Of a DNA stretch of 47,383 bases, positions 17,912 through 26,723 are shown piece by piece. The stretch is taken from assembly GCA_028284625.1 (NCBI GenBank), contig JANQRH010000030.1, forward strand, positions 1 to 47,383, given 5' to 3'. The notes under the pieces were generated by a model. That model was not told the DNA's origin, ran no database searches, and worked only from the letters and a program-made list of their open reading frames with translations. This DNA is from Afifellaceae bacterium. GTDB lineage: Bacteria > Pseudomonadota > Alphaproteobacteria > Rhizobiales > Afifellaceae. Position 1 is the first letter of the stretch. The number at the start of each line of letters is the position of its first letter. The position numbers and the translations under genes were made by a program.

Positions 17912-18709
17912 ATGGTTGCCGCCACAGACAAACGCGAAGCAACGCCGCTTCTTTCCGTGGATGATGTCGCCGTGACATTCGGCGGCATATCGGCGTTGAA
18001 CGGCCTGAGCTTCGAAATGCAGCGCGGCGAGATTCTCGGGCTGATCGGCCCGAACGGATCTGGGAAGACAACGCTCTTCAACTGCCTCAGCCGCTTCTAT
18101 ATGCCGTCCTCCGGCCGCATCCACATCTCCGGCCGCGATCTGCTTAGCCTGCGGATCAGCGATGTCGTGCGTTGCCGAGTGGGGCGCACTTTTCAGAACG
18201 TTGCAGCGTTCGCCGGCCTCAGCGTATTCGACAACATTCGTATCGGTGGACATGCGCGGGTCGGCGGGCATGCGATCGCCGATGCGTTGCGACTGCCGCG
18301 TTCACGCCGCGCCGAGCAAGCGATCAATGAAGTGGCCGAAGCACTGATCGACGAGCTGGCGCTCGGCGATGTCGCGTTGACGCCGGTGGGGGCGCTGCCA
18401 TTGGCGCGACAGAGGCGCGTGGAGCTGGCGCGCGCGCTGGCGACGGACCCGCAATTGCTTCTCCTCGATGAGCCGGCCGGCGGGCTCAATCACGAGGAGG
18501 CCGTCGAACTCGGCGCATTGATTAAGACGATCCGCGATACGCGCGGCATTAGCCTGCTCTTGGCGGAACATCACATGGGTCTCGTCATGTCGATCTCCGA
18601 CCGCGTGATTGTGTTGAGCTTCGGCCGCAAGATCGCCGACGGCCCGCCGGCGGCCGTGCAGAATGACGCCCGTGTCATCGAGGCCTATCTCGACGGCCGC
18701 GCGGCATGA
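17912..18709 (+). CDS. livG: Branched-chain amino acid-type ABC transporter ATPase LivG
   Basis: Cytoplasmic ATPase of a HAAT-family importer, 265 residues. Walker A is GPNGSGKTT near residue 48, the Q-loop is VGRTFQNVAAF, Walker B is LLLLDEPAGGL and the switch His is in LLLAEHHMGLVM. The signature motif is degenerate: LPLARQRR instead of LSGGQ; LivG proteins often have LPYGxQRR, but the Gly-to-Ala change is unusual. The ATG at 17912 is the first in a sensible place; an open frame continues far upstream to 16616, but that part is antisense to ligD. It overlaps livF by four bases. Substrate cannot be fixed: this family takes branched-chain amino acids, amides or aromatic acids. Confidence 0.94.
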   Translation: MVAATDKREATPLLSVDDVAVTFGGISALNGLSFEMQRGEILGLIGPNGSGKTTLFNCLSRFYMPSSGRIHISGRDLLSLRISDVVRCRVGRTFQNVAAFAGLSVFDNIRIGGHARVGGHAIADALRLPRSRRAEQAINEVAEALIDELALGDVALTPVGALPLARQRRVELARALATDPQLLLLDEPAGGLNHEEAVELGALIKTIRDTRGISLLLAEHHMGLVMSISDRVIVLSFGRKIADGPPAAVQNDARVIEAYLDGRAA

Positions 18710-19416
18710 CGGCGTTGTTGTCCGTGCGTGGGCTGACGGCGGCCTATGGCGACCGGAGGGTTCTGAACGGCCTGGATTTCGACATCGCCGAAGGCGGCGC
18801 GGCGGCACTTCTTGGCGCAAACGGCGCCGGCAAGACGACGACGCTGCGAGCGCTCTGCGGCATGACCCAGCGCGCCGGCGCGATCGTGCTTGACGGGCAG
18901 GACATTGCTGGCAGGCCGACGGAGGAGATCGTTCGTCTCAGGGTCGCGCATGTGCCGGAGGGACGCGGCACGCTCACCGCCTTCACCGTGGAGGAAAACC
19001 TCGCGCTTGGCGCCATCACCCGACCGGCGCGCGAAGCAGCGGCGGACACGGAGCGGGTCTATGCGTATTTCCCCGTCCTGAAGGAGCGGCGGCAGCAGCA
19101 GGCGGGCACGCTGAGCGGCGGCGAGCAACAGATGCTGGCGATCGGCCGCGCACTCATGCTGCGCCCGCGATTGATGCTTCTGGACGAGCCGTCATTCGGT
19201 CTGGCGCCGATGTTGGTGACGGAATTGTTTGAGATGCTTGACCGCGTGCGGCGGGAGGAGGGGGTGAGCCTGCTGATCGTGGAGCAGAACGCTGCGTTGG
19301 CGCTTGCCATCACCGATCACGCCTATCTGCTTCAAACGGGAGCGATCGTGCAATCCGGGCGATCGGAGGAGATGCTTGCCGATGACGGCGTGCGCCGCTC
19401 GTATCTCGGCCACTGA
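18706..19416 (+). CDS. livF: Branched-chain amino acid-type ABC transporter ATPase LivF
   Basis: Second ATPase of the importer, 236 residues. Walker A GANGAGKTT near residue 38, Q-loop region VPEGRGTLTAFTVEENLALG, intact signature LSGGEQQMLAIGRALM, Walker B LMLLDEPSFGLAPM and LLIVEQNAALAL mark the LivF class. The start ATGA overlaps the livG stop, so the two are coupled. The ATPase signature is canonical here, in contrast to its partner LivG. Confidence 0.95.
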   Translation: MTALLSVRGLTAAYGDRRVLNGLDFDIAEGGAAALLGANGAGKTTTLRALCGMTQRAGAIVLDGQDIAGRPTEEIVRLRVAHVPEGRGTLTAFTVEENLALGAITRPAREAAADTERVYAYFPVLKERRQQQAGTLSGGEQQMLAIGRALMLRPRLMLLDEPSFGLAPMLVTELFEMLDRVRREEGVSLLIVEQNAALALAITDHAYLLQTGAIVQSGRSEEMLADDGVRRSYLGH

Positions 19417-19429
19417 TTGCGGGCGCTGA

Positions 19430-20308
19430 ATGGAGCTTTTCACGCAGCAGGTGCTCGCCGGGATCGCCACCGGCGGAATCTATGCGCTGATGGCGCTCGC
19501 CATCGTGATGATCTACCAGGCGATCCATCACCTGAATTTCGCGCAAGGCGAAATGGGGATGTTCTCCGCCTTCGTCGCCTGGCAATTGCTTCTTTGGGGC
19601 GCGCCGTACTGGCTCGCCTTTGTCGCGACGATCGCCTTGTCGTTCGTCGCGGGCGTGCTGATTGAGCGCATCGTCTTCAAGCCGCTACGCCGAGCGCCGG
19701 TGTTCAGCCATCTCGTCGTGTTCGTCGCGTTGTTCGCGATCTTCAACAGCCTGGCCGGCTTCATCTGGGACTTCACCATCAAGCCATTCCCTAGTCCTTT
19801 CGGGACCACGCCGCTCTTCGGCGCCGGGCTGATCGGCGCGCATCAGGCCGGCATGCTGGTGGTGATCGCGGTGGTGCTTGTGGCGCTGTTCCTGTTCCTT
19901 CGCACCACGCGCCTTGGCTTGGCGCTTCGCGCTGCGGCGGCCAATCCTGAAAGCGCGCGGCTGGTCGGGGTCAGGGTCGGCTGGATGATGGCGCTTGGCT
20001 GGGGGCTGGCATCGGCCATCGGCGCGGTGGCCGGCATGATGATTGCGCCGATCGTGTTCCTGGAGCCGAATATGATGCTGAGCGTTTTGCTCTACGGGTT
20101 CGCGGGGGCGGTGCTCGGCGGCCTGGCGAGCCCGGGCGGGGCGGTGTTTGGCGGGTTCCTGGTCGGTGTCTTGGAGAATCTAGCGGCGACCTATGTTCCT
20201 GTCGTTGGTTCGGAGCTCAAGCTCCCGATCGCGCTTCTTCTGATCGTCGTGGTGCTGGTTTTGCGGCCCTATGGATTGTTCGGTCGGAAGCCGGTGGAGC
20301 GGGTGTGA
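19430..20308 (+). CDS. livH: ABC transporter permease LivH
   Basis: Inner-membrane permease of the HAAT importer, 292 residues with about eight hydrophobic segments. The N-terminus QQVLAGIATGGIYALMALAI and YQAIHHLNFAQGEMGMFSAF are the standard LivH blocks, and the cytoplasmic coupling segment LALRAAAANPESARLVGVRV precedes the last helices. The C-terminal GFAGAVLGGLASPGGAVFGG is also typical. It starts 13 bases after livF and its stop overlaps the GTG start of livM by four bases. Confidence 0.94.
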   Translation: MELFTQQVLAGIATGGIYALMALAIVMIYQAIHHLNFAQGEMGMFSAFVAWQLLLWGAPYWLAFVATIALSFVAGVLIERIVFKPLRRAPVFSHLVVFVALFAIFNSLAGFIWDFTIKPFPSPFGTTPLFGAGLIGAHQAGMLVVIAVVLVALFLFLRTTRLGLALRAAAANPESARLVGVRVGWMMALGWGLASAIGAVAGMMIAPIVFLEPNMMLSVLLYGFAGAVLGGLASPGGAVFGGFLVGVLENLAATYVPVVGSELKLPIALLLIVVVLVLRPYGLFGRKPVERV

Positions 20309-21288
20309 GCACGGTCACGCAAAGCAAAGGGGGCGAACGCATCGCGGCTTATGGCGGCGCCACGGCCATTGCGCTCGCGCTGGCGCTGCCATTCGCGGTG
20401 AGTGGCTTCGTCACCTTCCAGCTCACGCAGGTCATGATCTTTGCCATCGCCATTCTCGGGCTGAACCTTCTGACCGGTATCAGCGGGCAGTTCTCGCTCG
20501 GGCACGGCGCATTCTTCGCGCTCGGCGCCTACGCTGCGGCGATCGCCATCGACAGCTTCGGCCTTCACTACGGGCTGACGCTGCCGCTTGCTGCCTTGAT
20601 CTGTTTTCTGGTCGGCTTCTTGTTCGGTCTGCCGGCCCTCAGGCTGGAGGGCATCTACCTGGCGCTTGCCACCTTCGCACTGGCGATCGCCACGCCGCCG
20701 CTTCTGAAGTTCTCTTTGGTGGAAGCCTGGACCGGCGGCGTGCAAGGCGTGTTTCTGGCCAAGCCGGCGCCGCCTTTCGGCCTGCCGCTCAGCGATGACC
20801 AATGGCTTTACTTTCTGACGCTGGCCGTCGGCTTGGCGCTCTATTGGGTCGCACGCAATCTGTTGGAGAGCCGTACAGGGCGGGCGCTTATCGCCATCCG
20901 CGAACATCCGATCGCCGCCGGCGCCATGGGCGTCGACCTGCCGGCCTATAAGACGCTCATCTTTGGCATCAGCGCCGCCTATGCGGGCGTCGCCGGCGCG
21001 CTGAGCGCCATCGTGGTTCAGTTCGTCGCACCCGACAGCTTTGCTTTCTGGTTGTCGATCGCCCTGTTTGTCGGCCTGGTTGTGGGCGGCGTTGGCTGGC
21101 TTCCCGGCGCGCTGGTCGGTGGGGCGTTCATCGTCTTTGCACCCAACATCGCCGAGGGCGTCTCCAAGGGACTCTCCGGTGCGCTCTATGGGGTCATCCT
21201 GATTGTGCTGATCTACTTGATGCCCGCGGGCGCAGGTGGTCTCTTGCGTCAGCTCGGGCTGGCGCGGGGACCGCGCTCGAGCCGCTAG
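20305..21288 (+). CDS. livM: ABC transporter permease LivM
   Basis: Second permease, 327 residues, about nine to ten hydrophobic segments. Family blocks are IAILGLNLLTGISGQFSLGH, GAFFALGAYAAA, GRALIAIREHPIAAGAMGVD and YKTLIFGISAAYAGVAGALS. The coupling segment IREHPIAAGAMGV is like LivM of aromatic and amino-acid importers. The GTG start at 20305 overlaps the livH TGA, which decides it. Upstream genes supply both ATPases; the binding protein follows after 18 bases. Confidence 0.94.
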   Translation: MSTVTQSKGGERIAAYGGATAIALALALPFAVSGFVTFQLTQVMIFAIAILGLNLLTGISGQFSLGHGAFFALGAYAAAIAIDSFGLHYGLTLPLAALICFLVGFLFGLPALRLEGIYLALATFALAIATPPLLKFSLVEAWTGGVQGVFLAKPAPPFGLPLSDDQWLYFLTLAVGLALYWVARNLLESRTGRALIAIREHPIAAGAMGVDLPAYKTLIFGISAAYAGVAGALSAIVVQFVAPDSFAFWLSIALFVGLVVGGVGWLPGALVGGAFIVFAPNIAEGVSKGLSGALYGVILIVLIYLMPAGAGGLLRQLGLARGPRSSR

Positions 21289-21306
21289 TCATTTAGGAGT
21301 TCCGCG

Positions 21307-22518
21307 ATGCGTTGTGCGCTTTGGCATCGGTTTTGGTTTGCAGCCTCTGCTGCTGCGATGGTCGTGCTCGCGCCGGTCGCCACGGCCGACGATCTGCCCG
21401 GCGTCAGCGACACGACCATTCGTATCGGCAATATCAGCCCCTATAGCGGGCCGGCCTCGGCCTACTCGCAGATCGGCAAGACGATTGAAGCCTATGTCGA
21501 TAAGATCAACGCGGAGGGCGGCGTCAACGGCAGGACGATCGAGCTTCTCAGCTACGACGACGGGTATTCGCCGCCCAAGACGCTAGAGCAAGCGCGCAAG
21601 CTCGTGGAGCGCGACGATGCGCTGCTGATTTTTGCGTCGCTTGGGACGCCTACGAACTCCGCCATTCACGACTATCTGAACGGCAAGGGCGTGCCGCAGC
21701 TTTTCGTCGCGACGGGGGCGTCGAAATGGGGCGATCCGGAAAACCATCCGTGGACCATGGCGTGGCAACCGGTCTACCGCACGGAAGCGGGGATCTACGC
21801 GCGCTACATCCTTGAGAACCGGCCGAGCGGCAAGATCGCCGTGCTTTATCAGAACGACGATTACGGCCGCGATTATCTGGAGGGTCTCAGAGCCGGGCTC
21901 GGCGACCAAGCGAAGTCGATGATCGTTGCGGCGCTTCCCTATGAGACGACAGATCCAACGGTCGATTCTCAGATCATCAACCTGAAGGCGTCGGGGGCGG
22001 ATATCTTCGTGAACGTCGCGACGCCGAAATTCGCCGCGCAGGCGATCCGCAAAGTGGCGGAGATCGACTGGCAGCCGCTCCATATCCTCAACAGCGTGTC
22101 TCAATCCGTTGGCGCCGTGCTGGCGCCCGCCGGACTGGATGCGGCAAAAGGCATCATCAGCGCTGCTTATCTGAAGGATTCCAGCGATCCGCAATGGGCC
22201 GAAGATGCGGAGATGGCCAATTGGCACGCCTTCATGGACAACTACTACCCGCAGGGCGATCGCAACTCGAACCTGACCGTTTACGGCTACGCGGTAACCA
22301 AAACGCTGCAGCACGTCTTGGAGGCGGCGGGCGATGATCTCAGTCGCGAAAATGTCATGAAAGTCGCGGCAAGCATGGAGAATGTGCGTGTTCCGATGCT
22401 CTTGCCGGGGATAACCATGACCACGAGCTCGACGGATTTCTTTCCGCTGCAGGACATGCAGCTTATGCGTTTCGACGGTGAGCGCTGGCAGCTTTTCGGG
22501 GATATAATCTCCGAGTAA
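21307..22518 (+). CDS. livK: ABC transporter substrate-binding protein (LivK/HAAT type)
   Basis: Periplasmic binding protein of the preceding transporter, 403 residues. Residues 1-27 are a signal peptide, with cleavage probable after PVATA. The mature part has TIRIGNISPYSGPASAYSQI, INAEGGVNGRTIELLSYDDG, ARKLVERDDALLIFASLGTP and VLYQNDDYGRDYLEG, the class B two-domain fold used by Leu/Ile/Val, amide and aromatic-acid receptors. AGGAG stands 8 bases before the ATG. The group GDRNSNLTVYGYAVTKTLQHV is typical of receptors found beside aromatic catabolism genes as well as amino-acid ones. A ligand cannot be named; the maleylacetate reductase downstream hints at an aromatic compound, but this is weak. 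Confidence 0.92.
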   Translation: MRCALWHRFWFAASAAAMVVLAPVATADDLPGVSDTTIRIGNISPYSGPASAYSQIGKTIEAYVDKINAEGGVNGRTIELLSYDDGYSPPKTLEQARKLVERDDALLIFASLGTPTNSAIHDYLNGKGVPQLFVATGASKWGDPENHPWTMAWQPVYRTEAGIYARYILENRPSGKIAVLYQNDDYGRDYLEGLRAGLGDQAKSMIVAALPYETTDPTVDSQIINLKASGADIFVNVATPKFAAQAIRKVAEIDWQPLHILNSVSQSVGAVLAPAGLDAAKGIISAAYLKDSSDPQWAEDAEMANWHAFMDNYYPQGDRNSNLTVYGYAVTKTLQHVLEAAGDDLSRENVMKVAASMENVRVPMLLPGITMTTSSTDFFPLQDMQLMRFDGERWQLFGDIISE

Positions 22519-22624
22519 CGACGGCGATTCGCCGCGGGCTCTCGCAAAAAGCCGACAGCCGTCGAACAATCATTTGTATCCCGCGCGCGGCATGCTTTAA
22601 TGCCACTCAGTTCCAGGGGTACTC

Positions 22625-23182
22625 ATGTCTCTCGTTGTGTATCGTGTGGCCGTCCTCGGTCTGGTCATCGGCACGCTGGCATCCACTGTCCATGCCCAAG
22701 ATACGCCGGCCGAAGCGCTGCAAGTTCCGGTGGAGTTGACGGACACGGAGGATGCCGGTCCGACGCCGCCCGATTGGGTGGTCACGTGTACACCGGACAC
22801 CGACGCGACGAAATCGACGTGCCAGATGGCGCAAAGCCTGTTTGCGGAAGAGACGGGGCAGCCGCTTGTCCAGGCTGTGATCCGCCCGCAATCGGAAGAC
22901 CGGCAGATGGGCATGCTCCTGACGCTGCCGCATGGGCTTTATTTTCCGCCGGGGCTGTCGATCCGCGTCGACCAGGGCAAGGTGACCGACGTCGCCATCC
23001 AGACCAGCGACCAGAGCGGCGTTTATGCCGCCATGCCGCTGACGGAAGAATTCGTCACCGCCATGAAGCTCGGCAACAATCTGAACATCGCGCTGCAATA
23101 TGCAGATGGCCGCGAGGTCGTCTTGCCGCTCACGCTCATGGGCTTCACCGCGGCGATGGAGAAGCTCACAAGCTTGCTGTGA
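22625..23182 (+). CDS. IalB-family secreted protein
   Basis: Periplasmic or outer-surface protein of the invasion-associated locus B family, 185 residues, with a signal peptide ending near STVHAQ. The family pattern is visible as PPDWVVTCTPDTDATKSTC followed by QMAQSLFA, then MGMLLTLPHGLYFPPGLSIR, a Cys-poor middle (VYAAMPLTEEFVTAMKLG) and LPLTLMGFTAAMEKL. IalB was named from Bartonella erythrocyte invasion, but the family is common in free-living rhizobia and its basic role is unknown. The start has AGGGG 6-7 bases upstream. It lies 106 bp after livK and 27 bp before the next gene. Confidence 0.85.
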   Translation: MSLVVYRVAVLGLVIGTLASTVHAQDTPAEALQVPVELTDTEDAGPTPPDWVVTCTPDTDATKSTCQMAQSLFAEETGQPLVQAVIRPQSEDRQMGMLLTLPHGLYFPPGLSIRVDQGKVTDVAIQTSDQSGVYAAMPLTEEFVTAMKLGNNLNIALQYADGREVVLPLTLMGFTAAMEKLTSLL

Positions 23183-23209
23183 GCCCAAAGCAGCGGCGAT
23201 TGTCTCACC

Positions 23210-24289
23210 ATGAGCCCGGCGCCTGTGCTTAAGCCGTTCACTTACCGCACGCTGCCGCACCATATCGTGTTCGGCCCTGGCCGGATCAGCGAAGCGCGTG
23301 ACATCGTCCGCGGCTTCGGCTGCTCAAGCGCATTGGTGCTCTCAGGCCCCAACCAGCGCGCCGCCGCGGAGCGGCTCTACGGCCTACTCGGCGACTGCGC
23401 CGTCGGTATTTTCTCAGATGCGGCCATGCACACGCCGGTGGACGTGACGGAGGCGGCGCTGGAGCTTTGTGAGGAGCTTGTCGCAGACAGCGTCGTGTCC
23501 ATCGGCGGCGGCTCGACGATCGGCCTGGGAAAGGCCGTCGCGCTCAACACCGGCATGCCGCATCTTGCCATCCCGACAACCTATGCCGGGTCTGAAGTCA
23601 CGTCGCTGCTTGGGCAAACCAGGGACGGCGCCAAGACGACCGAGCGCCGCGACGAGATCCTGCCGCGCGCGGCGATCTACGACGTGGAGCTTACGCTGTC
23701 GCTGCCGCCGCGCCTTTCCGCAGCAAGTGGCCTCAACGCCATGGCGCATGCCGTGGAGGCGCTTTACGCCAAGGACGGTAGTCCGGTCATCTCGCTAATG
23801 GCGGAGGAGGGGTTGCGCGCTTTCGCCGGCGCCTTGCCGCGAATTGTCGCTGCGCCGGATGATCTGGAAGGCCGCTCGAACGCGCAGTACGGCGCGTGGC
23901 TTTGTGGCATGGCGCTTGGCGCGACCAGCATGGCGCTGCATCACAAGCTCTGCCATGTGCTCGGCGGTGCATTCGATCTGCCGCATGCGGAGACGCACGC
24001 GATCATTCTACCGCATGCTTTGGCCTACAATACCGCCGCCGCGCCGGAAGCCGTGGCGCGGGTTTCCCGCGCACTAAACGTGGAGGATGCGGCGAGGGGC
24101 CTTTATGAGCTGGCCGCGTCGCTCGATTTGCCGCTGGCGCTGAAGGCGATCGGTATGCCGGCCGACGGGATCGATCGGGCCGCGGCGCTTGCGGTCAAGG
24201 ACCCGTATTGGAACCCGCGACCTCTCGATCTGGAGGCCATTCGCGACCTTCTGGCGCGGGCCTATGAGGGATCGCCCCCAAGGGGCTAG
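23210..24289 (+). CDS. Maleylacetate reductase-like iron alcohol dehydrogenase
   Basis: NAD(P)H-dependent enzyme of the iron-containing alcohol dehydrogenase family, 359 residues. Maleylacetate reductase converts maleylacetate to 3-oxoadipate in the lower pathway of hydroxyquinol, resorcinol or chlorocatechol breakdown. The N-terminus FTYRTLPHHIVFGPGRI, the nucleotide loop SIGGGSTIGLGKA near residue 98, IPTTYAGSEVTSLLGQTRDG and SGLNAMAHAVEALYA, with LHHKLCHVLGGAF and LPHAETHAIILPHALAYN supplying His ligands, match this subgroup. No ring-cleavage dioxygenase lies next to it. It follows the IalB gene by 27 bp. General Fe-ADH function is the main alternative. Confidence 0.85.
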   Translation: MSPAPVLKPFTYRTLPHHIVFGPGRISEARDIVRGFGCSSALVLSGPNQRAAAERLYGLLGDCAVGIFSDAAMHTPVDVTEAALELCEELVADSVVSIGGGSTIGLGKAVALNTGMPHLAIPTTYAGSEVTSLLGQTRDGAKTTERRDEILPRAAIYDVELTLSLPPRLSAASGLNAMAHAVEALYAKDGSPVISLMAEEGLRAFAGALPRIVAAPDDLEGRSNAQYGAWLCGMALGATSMALHHKLCHVLGGAFDLPHAETHAIILPHALAYNTAAAPEAVARVSRALNVEDAARGLYELAASLDLPLALKAIGMPADGIDRAAALAVKDPYWNPRPLDLEAIRDLLARAYEGSPPRG

Positions 24290-24594
24290 CGCTGCACCTT
24301 CCTGCGGCCGAGGATCAGGGCACCGATGTCGGAATCCGCGTGGCCCGTGCGTCCTTGGCATAGAGCCTGCTTGAACAATCAACCTCACGGCGCGAGGCCG
24401 GATGATCAGACGTTCGCTCACGCCAAAATGGTCGGTCCTGGCTCTAAATCAAAGAACAAGAGCCCTGAACCGGCCTTTTCGTGGCAAGCGGCCGTCTGAT
24501 CAGCTATCGACACGGCGCTCGGCCACCATTCTCAAATGGGCTCTTAGAATACGCCGTATCCGGCCGGCCCGGCATGCCAGGAGGATCCCTGCCC
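24290..24594 (+). promoter_or_regulatory. Intergenic region before DGPF/ECF genes
   Basis: 305 bp with no gene. I see an AGGAGG ribosome site at its end. A possible ECF-type -35 TGTCGG at 24327-24332, followed 17 bases later by CGTCC, resembles the reported ECF42 motif (TGTCGA with CGA/TC), but it is about 260 bp upstream of the start and could be chance. No repeat or small gene is visible. Confidence 0.3.
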
Positions 24595-24984
24595 ATGATC
24601 TATTCCGTTCTTATCTACGACACCGAGGAGTCCATCGCCGCGATGACGGACGAGGACGAGCGCGAGCGCCTGGCGCAGCACGGCGCGTTTCAGGCGCCGC
24701 TCCGCGACAGCCGCAAGCTCGGCGCCGTCGCCAAGCTGATGCCGATCTCCACGGCGACGTCGCTCCGCGGCGACGGCAAGGACAAGCTTGTCACCGACGG
24801 GCCGTTTGCGGAGACCAAAGAGCGGCTTCTCGGCTTCTACCTGGTCGATGCGGAAAGCCTCGATGAGGTGATCGAAGCGGCCAAGGCGCTGCCGTCCTTC
24901 GGCACGATCGAGATTCGGCCGGTCAGCTATTTCGAGGGCTCCGATTTCCGCCATGGACCGCGATTGGTTCTCGACCAGTCTTAA
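24595..24984 (+). CDS. DGPF-motif YCII-family protein (ECF42 partner)
   Basis: Small protein of 129 residues with the YCII/DGPF fold: IYSVLIYDTEESIAAMTDED, HGAFQAPLRDSRKLGAVAKL and LVTDGPFAETKERLLGFYLV, where DGPF is at 68-71, then SLDEVIEAAKALPSFGTIEI and RPVSYF. Such proteins are encoded next to ECF42 sigma factors across actinobacteria and proteobacteria and are their regulon members; their chemistry is unknown. AGGAGG stands about 10 bases before the ATG, which was chosen over the longer frame from 24481. Its last 32 bases overlap the sigma-factor gene, so the two are made together. Confidence 0.9.
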   Translation: MIYSVLIYDTEESIAAMTDEDERERLAQHGAFQAPLRDSRKLGAVAKLMPISTATSLRGDGKDKLVTDGPFAETKERLLGFYLVDAESLDEVIEAAKALPSFGTIEIRPVSYFEGSDFRHGPRLVLDQS

Positions 24985-26209
24985 GGCCGCCCGTCCGGCC
25001 GTTATCGCTGCGTTGACGCGCTATTTCGGCGATGTCGACGATGCGGAGGACGCCTTTCAGGAGGCGTGCCTGCGGGCGGCAAGGACCTGGGAGCGAAACG
25101 GGCCGCCGCGCGACGCCACTGCCTGGCTGATCTTTGTCGGTCGCAACGCCGCGCTTGATCAGAAGCGGCGGCAGCGCAATCAGGTGGCTCTGCCGGAGGA
25201 CGACGCCCTTGTCGATGATGGGGCAAGTGAGGCGGAGCTGGTGGAGCGCATCGATGAGGCGCCTTACCGGGACGACATTCTGCGGCTTTTGTTCTTGTGC
25301 TGCCATCCGTCTTTGAGTTCGCCGCAGCAGGTCGTGCTCTGCCTCAAGGTCATCGCCGGGCTGAGCGTCGATGAGATCGCCGCGGCATTTCTGGTGCGGC
25401 CCAAAGCCATGGAGCAGCGGATCACGCGCGCCAAACGGCGGATCGCGGAGGCGGGCGCTTCTTACGAGCTACCCTCGGCGGAGGAGCGTCTGGAAAGGCT
25501 GAACGCGGTGCGCGCGGCCATCTATCTCATTTTCAACGAAGGTTATTCGGCGAGCGGCGGGGATGCGCAGATCCGCGACGGGCTTTGCAAGGAGGCGATC
25601 CGGCTGGCGCGGCTCTTGCTCAGCATGCTTCCGTCGGACCCGGAGACGATGGGGCTGCTCGCTTTATGCCTCTTGCAGCACGCCCGCCGTGCGGCGCGTC
25701 TCAACGCCGATGGCGGCATCATTCTGCTCGCCGATCAGAACCGAGCGCTGTGGAACCGCACCATGATCGGCGAGGGGCAGGTGCTGGTTGAGAAGGCACT
25801 CAGAAAACGCGAACCCGGGCCCCTCCAGGTGCAGGCAGCCATCGCGGCCGTACATGCCGGCGCGCCGGCCGACGACAAGACCGATTGGGAGGAGATCGCG
25901 CGGCTTTACGGCATCTTGGCTGAGCTCGATCCCTCGCCGGTGGTGGCGCTGAACCGCGCGGTCGCCGTGGCAAAGGTGACGGGCCCGGCGCGGGGGCTGG
26001 AGATGCTTCAACCGCTTGCTGAAGCGCTCGACAGTTATCTCTTCTTTCACGGCGCGCGCGGCGCGCTTCTGGCGGAAGCCGGCCGGACGGAGGAAGCGGC
26101 GCGGGCGCTCGCTCGCGCCTTGGAGCTGGCGCGCACGCCGGCAGAGGCCGTGCATATCCGCGAACGGCTGGACGAACTCAACAAATCTCCAGGCGTCGTG
26201 TCGGATTGA
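24953..26209 (+). CDS. ECF42-type RNA polymerase sigma factor with TPR tail
   Basis: Alternative sigma factor with a long C-terminal extension, 418 residues. Region 2 (about 10-75) includes ALTRYFGDVDDAEDAFQEAC and ATAWLIFVGRNAALDQKRRQ; region 4 (about 110-165) includes LFLCCHPSLSSPQQVVLCLK and VDEIAAAFLVRPKAMEQRIT. From about 175 the DUF6596-like part follows (YLIFNEGYSASGG, LLALCLLQHARRAARLNADG, ILLADQNRALWN), then TPR-like helices (ALNRAVAVAKVTGPARGLEM, EAARALARALELARTPAEAV). ECF42 proteins need this tail for activity and have no anti-sigma gene; none is seen here. The ATG overlaps the DGPF gene by 32 bases. Likely targets are the DGPF, VOC and TfoX genes. Confidence 0.93.
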   Translation: MDRDWFSTSLKAARPAVIAALTRYFGDVDDAEDAFQEACLRAARTWERNGPPRDATAWLIFVGRNAALDQKRRQRNQVALPEDDALVDDGASEAELVERIDEAPYRDDILRLLFLCCHPSLSSPQQVVLCLKVIAGLSVDEIAAAFLVRPKAMEQRITRAKRRIAEAGASYELPSAEERLERLNAVRAAIYLIFNEGYSASGGDAQIRDGLCKEAIRLARLLLSMLPSDPETMGLLALCLLQHARRAARLNADGGIILLADQNRALWNRTMIGEGQVLVEKALRKREPGPLQVQAAIAAVHAGAPADDKTDWEEIARLYGILAELDPSPVVALNRAVAVAKVTGPARGLEMLQPLAEALDSYLFFHGARGALLAEAGRTEEAARALARALELARTPAEAVHIRERLDELNKSPGVVSD

Positions 26210-26278
26210 GCTTCCGCCATGCGTCCTTGGTTGACGCCGCCTATAGGACGCGGCGTGGGATAGCAGGAGGAAGAGACG

Positions 26279-26656
26279 ATGAGCGGTTCACCGATGGAAA
26301 CCCACGGCATGTTCAGCTGGTGCGGGCACACAAGTGCTGCGCCCGACAAGGCGAAGGCGTTTTACGCCTCGGTTCTCGGCTGGACGATTGCCGACCAGGA
26401 AATGGGCGATGGCAGCAAATATTCTGTGATCACGGTCGGCGAGCAGCCGGTCGGTGGCTTCCCTACGCAGCCCGATGGCGATGGGCAGTGGCTGCCTTAT
26501 GTCACGGTGGATGATGTCGACAGTCGCGTCGCCGCGGCGGAGAAGGCCGGCGGCAAGGTCATCAGCCCGGCGGTCTCCGTGCCCGGCGTGGGGCGCATGG
26601 CGACGATTGCCGATCCTCTCGGCGCGAAGATTGCCTTTATTGCCTATGGCGGGTGA
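26279..26656 (+). CDS. VOC (glyoxalase/bleomycin-resistance fold) protein
   Basis: Small cytoplasmic protein of 125 residues with the VOC beta-alpha-beta fold: HGMFSWCGHTSAAPDKAKAF, YASVLGWTIADQEMGDG, GEQPVGGFPTQPDGDGQWLP, then VTVDDVDSRVAAAEKAGGKV and VGRMATIADPLGAKIAFI. This subclass (SWCGHTS, KAFYASVLGW) is often single-domain, and its substrate is unknown. AGGAGG precedes the ATG by about 7 bases. It lies 69 bp after the sigma factor; VOC genes commonly accompany ECF42/DGPF clusters. Confidence 0.9.
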   Translation: MSGSPMETHGMFSWCGHTSAAPDKAKAFYASVLGWTIADQEMGDGSKYSVITVGEQPVGGFPTQPDGDGQWLPYVTVDDVDSRVAAAEKAGGKVISPAVSVPGVGRMATIADPLGAKIAFIAYGG

Positions 26657-26723
26657 GGATAGGCCATGCAGCGCGTCGGCCTGATGTCTGGCCGACGTCG
26701 CGGGGCTTCTTAGGGGGGCTTCG

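Noticed and set aside
24327-24353. TGTCGG-N17-CGTCC as an ECF42 promoter for the DGPF gene
   Set aside because: It is about 260 bp upstream of the gene and the match is short; kept only as a remark in the intergenic entry.
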